From Microglena sp. YARC (lineage: Eukaryota; Chlorophyta; Chlorophyceae; Chlamydomonadales; Chlamydomonadaceae): a stretch of 64,000 nucleotides of DNA. The position numbers were made by a program, and so were the translations under genes. The notes beneath the pieces are model-generated. The model ran no database searches and was not told the DNA's origin. It saw only the letters and a program-made list of their open reading frames with translations. Shown piece after piece: positions 62,827 through 64,000 of this stretch. Location: the NCBI GenBank assembly GCA_022414725.1, contig CM039464.1:4170347-4234346 (forward strand), in the 5' to 3' direction. Numbering within the stretch: the first letter of the stretch is position 1; each line of letters begins with the position of its first letter.

Positions 62827-64000
62827 ATGCAGTCGCACACGCGATCATCGTTTCCATTCCTACCGTTTCCCCATGACATTCTTGATCGTATTGCCCTATT
62901 CTCTTCCAACCCCAAGATTGTATTAGTGTGTAAAACTCTGCACAAAAGATTTTCGGGATGGCCCCTTACCGGACTGATCCAACCACCACAGCGAGTTGGA
63001 GAGATGATGGCGAAAGGGGGGCGCGCCGACCTTCTAGCAGTATGCTTGGTGTCCAATCCTCTTGTACAGGTTAAGGGGGCCCTACAATTGAGGGCGAACC
63101 AAAATAAAAACAAGCTTCTCTATGAGGCTGCCAAGGATGGTCACGCAGATGTCTGCAAGCTGCTGATGGATCCAGCGGTGGCTGGACTTAAGTTTAGGGC
63201 CCTGGCGAATTCTAGAGACAGCAGGGCATTGTGTGAGGCTGCAAAAGAAGGTCAAGCAGATGTATGCAAGCTGCTGATGGATCCAGCGGTGGCTGGACTT
63301 GAGTTCAGAGCCCTGGCAAATTCTAGAAACAGCAGGGCATTGGGGGCAGCTGCCTATGAAGGGTCACGCAGATTGTCTGCAAGCGCTCATGGATCCAGTG
63401 GTGGCTGGACTTGAGTTCAGGGCCCGGGCGAACTCTGTCAACAGCTGGGCCTTGTGGGTGGCTGCCTTTGAAGGTCACGCAGATGTCTGCAAGCTGCTGA
63501 TGGATCCAGCGGTGGCTGGACTTGAGTTCAGGGCCCGGGCGAACTATAGAGACAGCTGGGCCTTGCGTGAGGCTGCAAATGAAGGTCACGCAGATGTCTT
63601 CAAGCTGCTGATGGATCCAGAGGTGGCTGGACTTGAGTACCGGGCCAGGGCGAACTCTAGCGACAGCCGGGCCTTGCGTGAGGCTGCAAAGGAAGGTCAC
63701 GCAGATGTCTGCAAGCTGCTGATGGATCCAGAGGTGGCTGGACTTGAGTACAGGGCCAGGGCGAACAATATCAACAGCAGGGCCTTGGAGGCGGCGGCCA
63801 ATGCAGGCCACGCGGATGTCTGCAAGCTGCTGATGGATCCAGAGGTGACTGGACTTGAGTACAGGGCCAGGGCGAACAATGCCAACAGCAGGGCCTTGGG
63901 GGCGGCTGCAAAGGAAGGTCACGCAGATGTCTGCAAGCTGCTCATGGATCCAGCGGTGGCTGGACTTGAGTTCAGGGCCCTGGCGAACTATAGCGACAGC
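62827..64000 (+). pseudogene. F-box/ankyrin gene 8, one frameshift, runs off the window
   Basis: It starts MQSHTRSSFPFLPFPHDILD (62827) and is clean through the F-box, linker and three units. A one-base gain (GAAGGGTCACG, 63360) with neighbouring changes garbles one unit. The following frame is open from about 63385 to the window end, at least six more units. The 3' end is outside the window. Confidence 0.8.

Larger units (their letters stand above)
44285..64000 (+). repeat. Tandem array of eight F-box/ankyrin gene units with shared spacers
   Basis: The F-box phrase GACATTCTTGATCG recurs near 44495, 46015, 47863, 51111, 53813, 56316, 58685 and 62877. Between genes lies a conserved spacer of 540-760 bases (45426-45966, 47136-47813, 50336-50975, 53033-53764, 55503-56267, 57899-58638, 62089-62826). 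Each spacer starts in the old 3' end (GTTTCTTGCCACCGTA, then a frame KMIIDAHDVSQHFDFSGYF that is open for 79 codons at 47213-47452), passes a GAAAATTCAAAAAAATCGCC phrase, a CCGCTTGCAGATACCGCC repeat and a GGGTTTATA microsatellite, and ends at the next ATG. Genes differ mainly in repeat number, so unequal crossing-over is the likely origin. Confidence 0.9.

Overview
The window reads as a stretch of eukaryotic nuclear genome that contains a decaying piece of a nucleocytoplasmic large DNA virus, that is, an endogenous giant-virus element, and not free viral or bacterial DNA. Viral-type genes are short, intronless and tightly packed (ribonucleotide reductase R2, PCNA, the end of an SNF2/RING-type helicase, an R1 fragment, a fibre-like structural protein, F-box/ankyrin and F-box/LRR proteins, a T5orf172-type protein, a RING protein). 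They are mixed with host-type DNA: a non-LTR retrotransposon with both an AP-type endonuclease and a restriction-like endonuclease signature (Dualen/RandI-like, a class described from green algae), a thioesterase resembling plastid acyl-ACP thioesterases of the green lineage, a gene with a GT-AG intron, and satellites. The host is probably a photosynthetic eukaryote, perhaps a green-lineage alga. This is inference; no taxonomic search was possible.

Layout. 1-6971: degenerate LINE, inserted so that its A/T-rich 3' tail joins a helicase gene (6973-7653) in mid-protein. 7.7-10.4 kb: compact viral block, R2 (+) and PCNA (-) overlapping tail to tail by 4 nt, and PCNA divergent from an unknown gene across 47 nt. 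10.4-15.1 kb: a Tc1/mariner/IS630-type transposon family (a 653-bp non-autonomous element and a 1185-bp copy with transposase) around a 37-residue-repeat ankyrin pseudogene. 15-24 kb: noisy DNA with a roughly 78-bp satellite, a 1000-N gap and an indel-ridden R1 subunit whose last 160 codons are clean. 24.4-31 kb: two 430-bp MITE copies in opposite orientation flank an acidic membrane protein, a transposase remnant and a probable single protein of about 1300 residues broken by one amber codon and one frameshift. 31-35 kb: thioesterase, then a spliced gene whose intron is triplicated, its partial paralogue and a T5orf172-type gene. 35.4-44.3 kb: small viral-type genes (F-box/LRR, RING, fibre-like, DUF3431-like, coiled coil) separated by mosaics of transposase, TIR and gene fragments. 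44.3-64 kb: eight tandem F-box/ankyrin genes, intact to heavily damaged, running off the right end.

How the parts relate. R1, R2 and PCNA belong to viral nucleotide supply and DNA replication. The helicase would belong to transcription or repair. The F-box/ankyrin and F-box/LRR proteins look like substrate adaptors for host SCF ubiquitin ligases, and the array shows recent copy-number expansion with decay. The transposon family recurs across the window, and its ends supply stop codons to genes it enters. Two zones (about 16.1-23.9 kb and 55.8-61.7 kb) have many one-base indels against otherwise near-identical copies. They look like poorly polished assembly, so breaks there should not be taken as biology.
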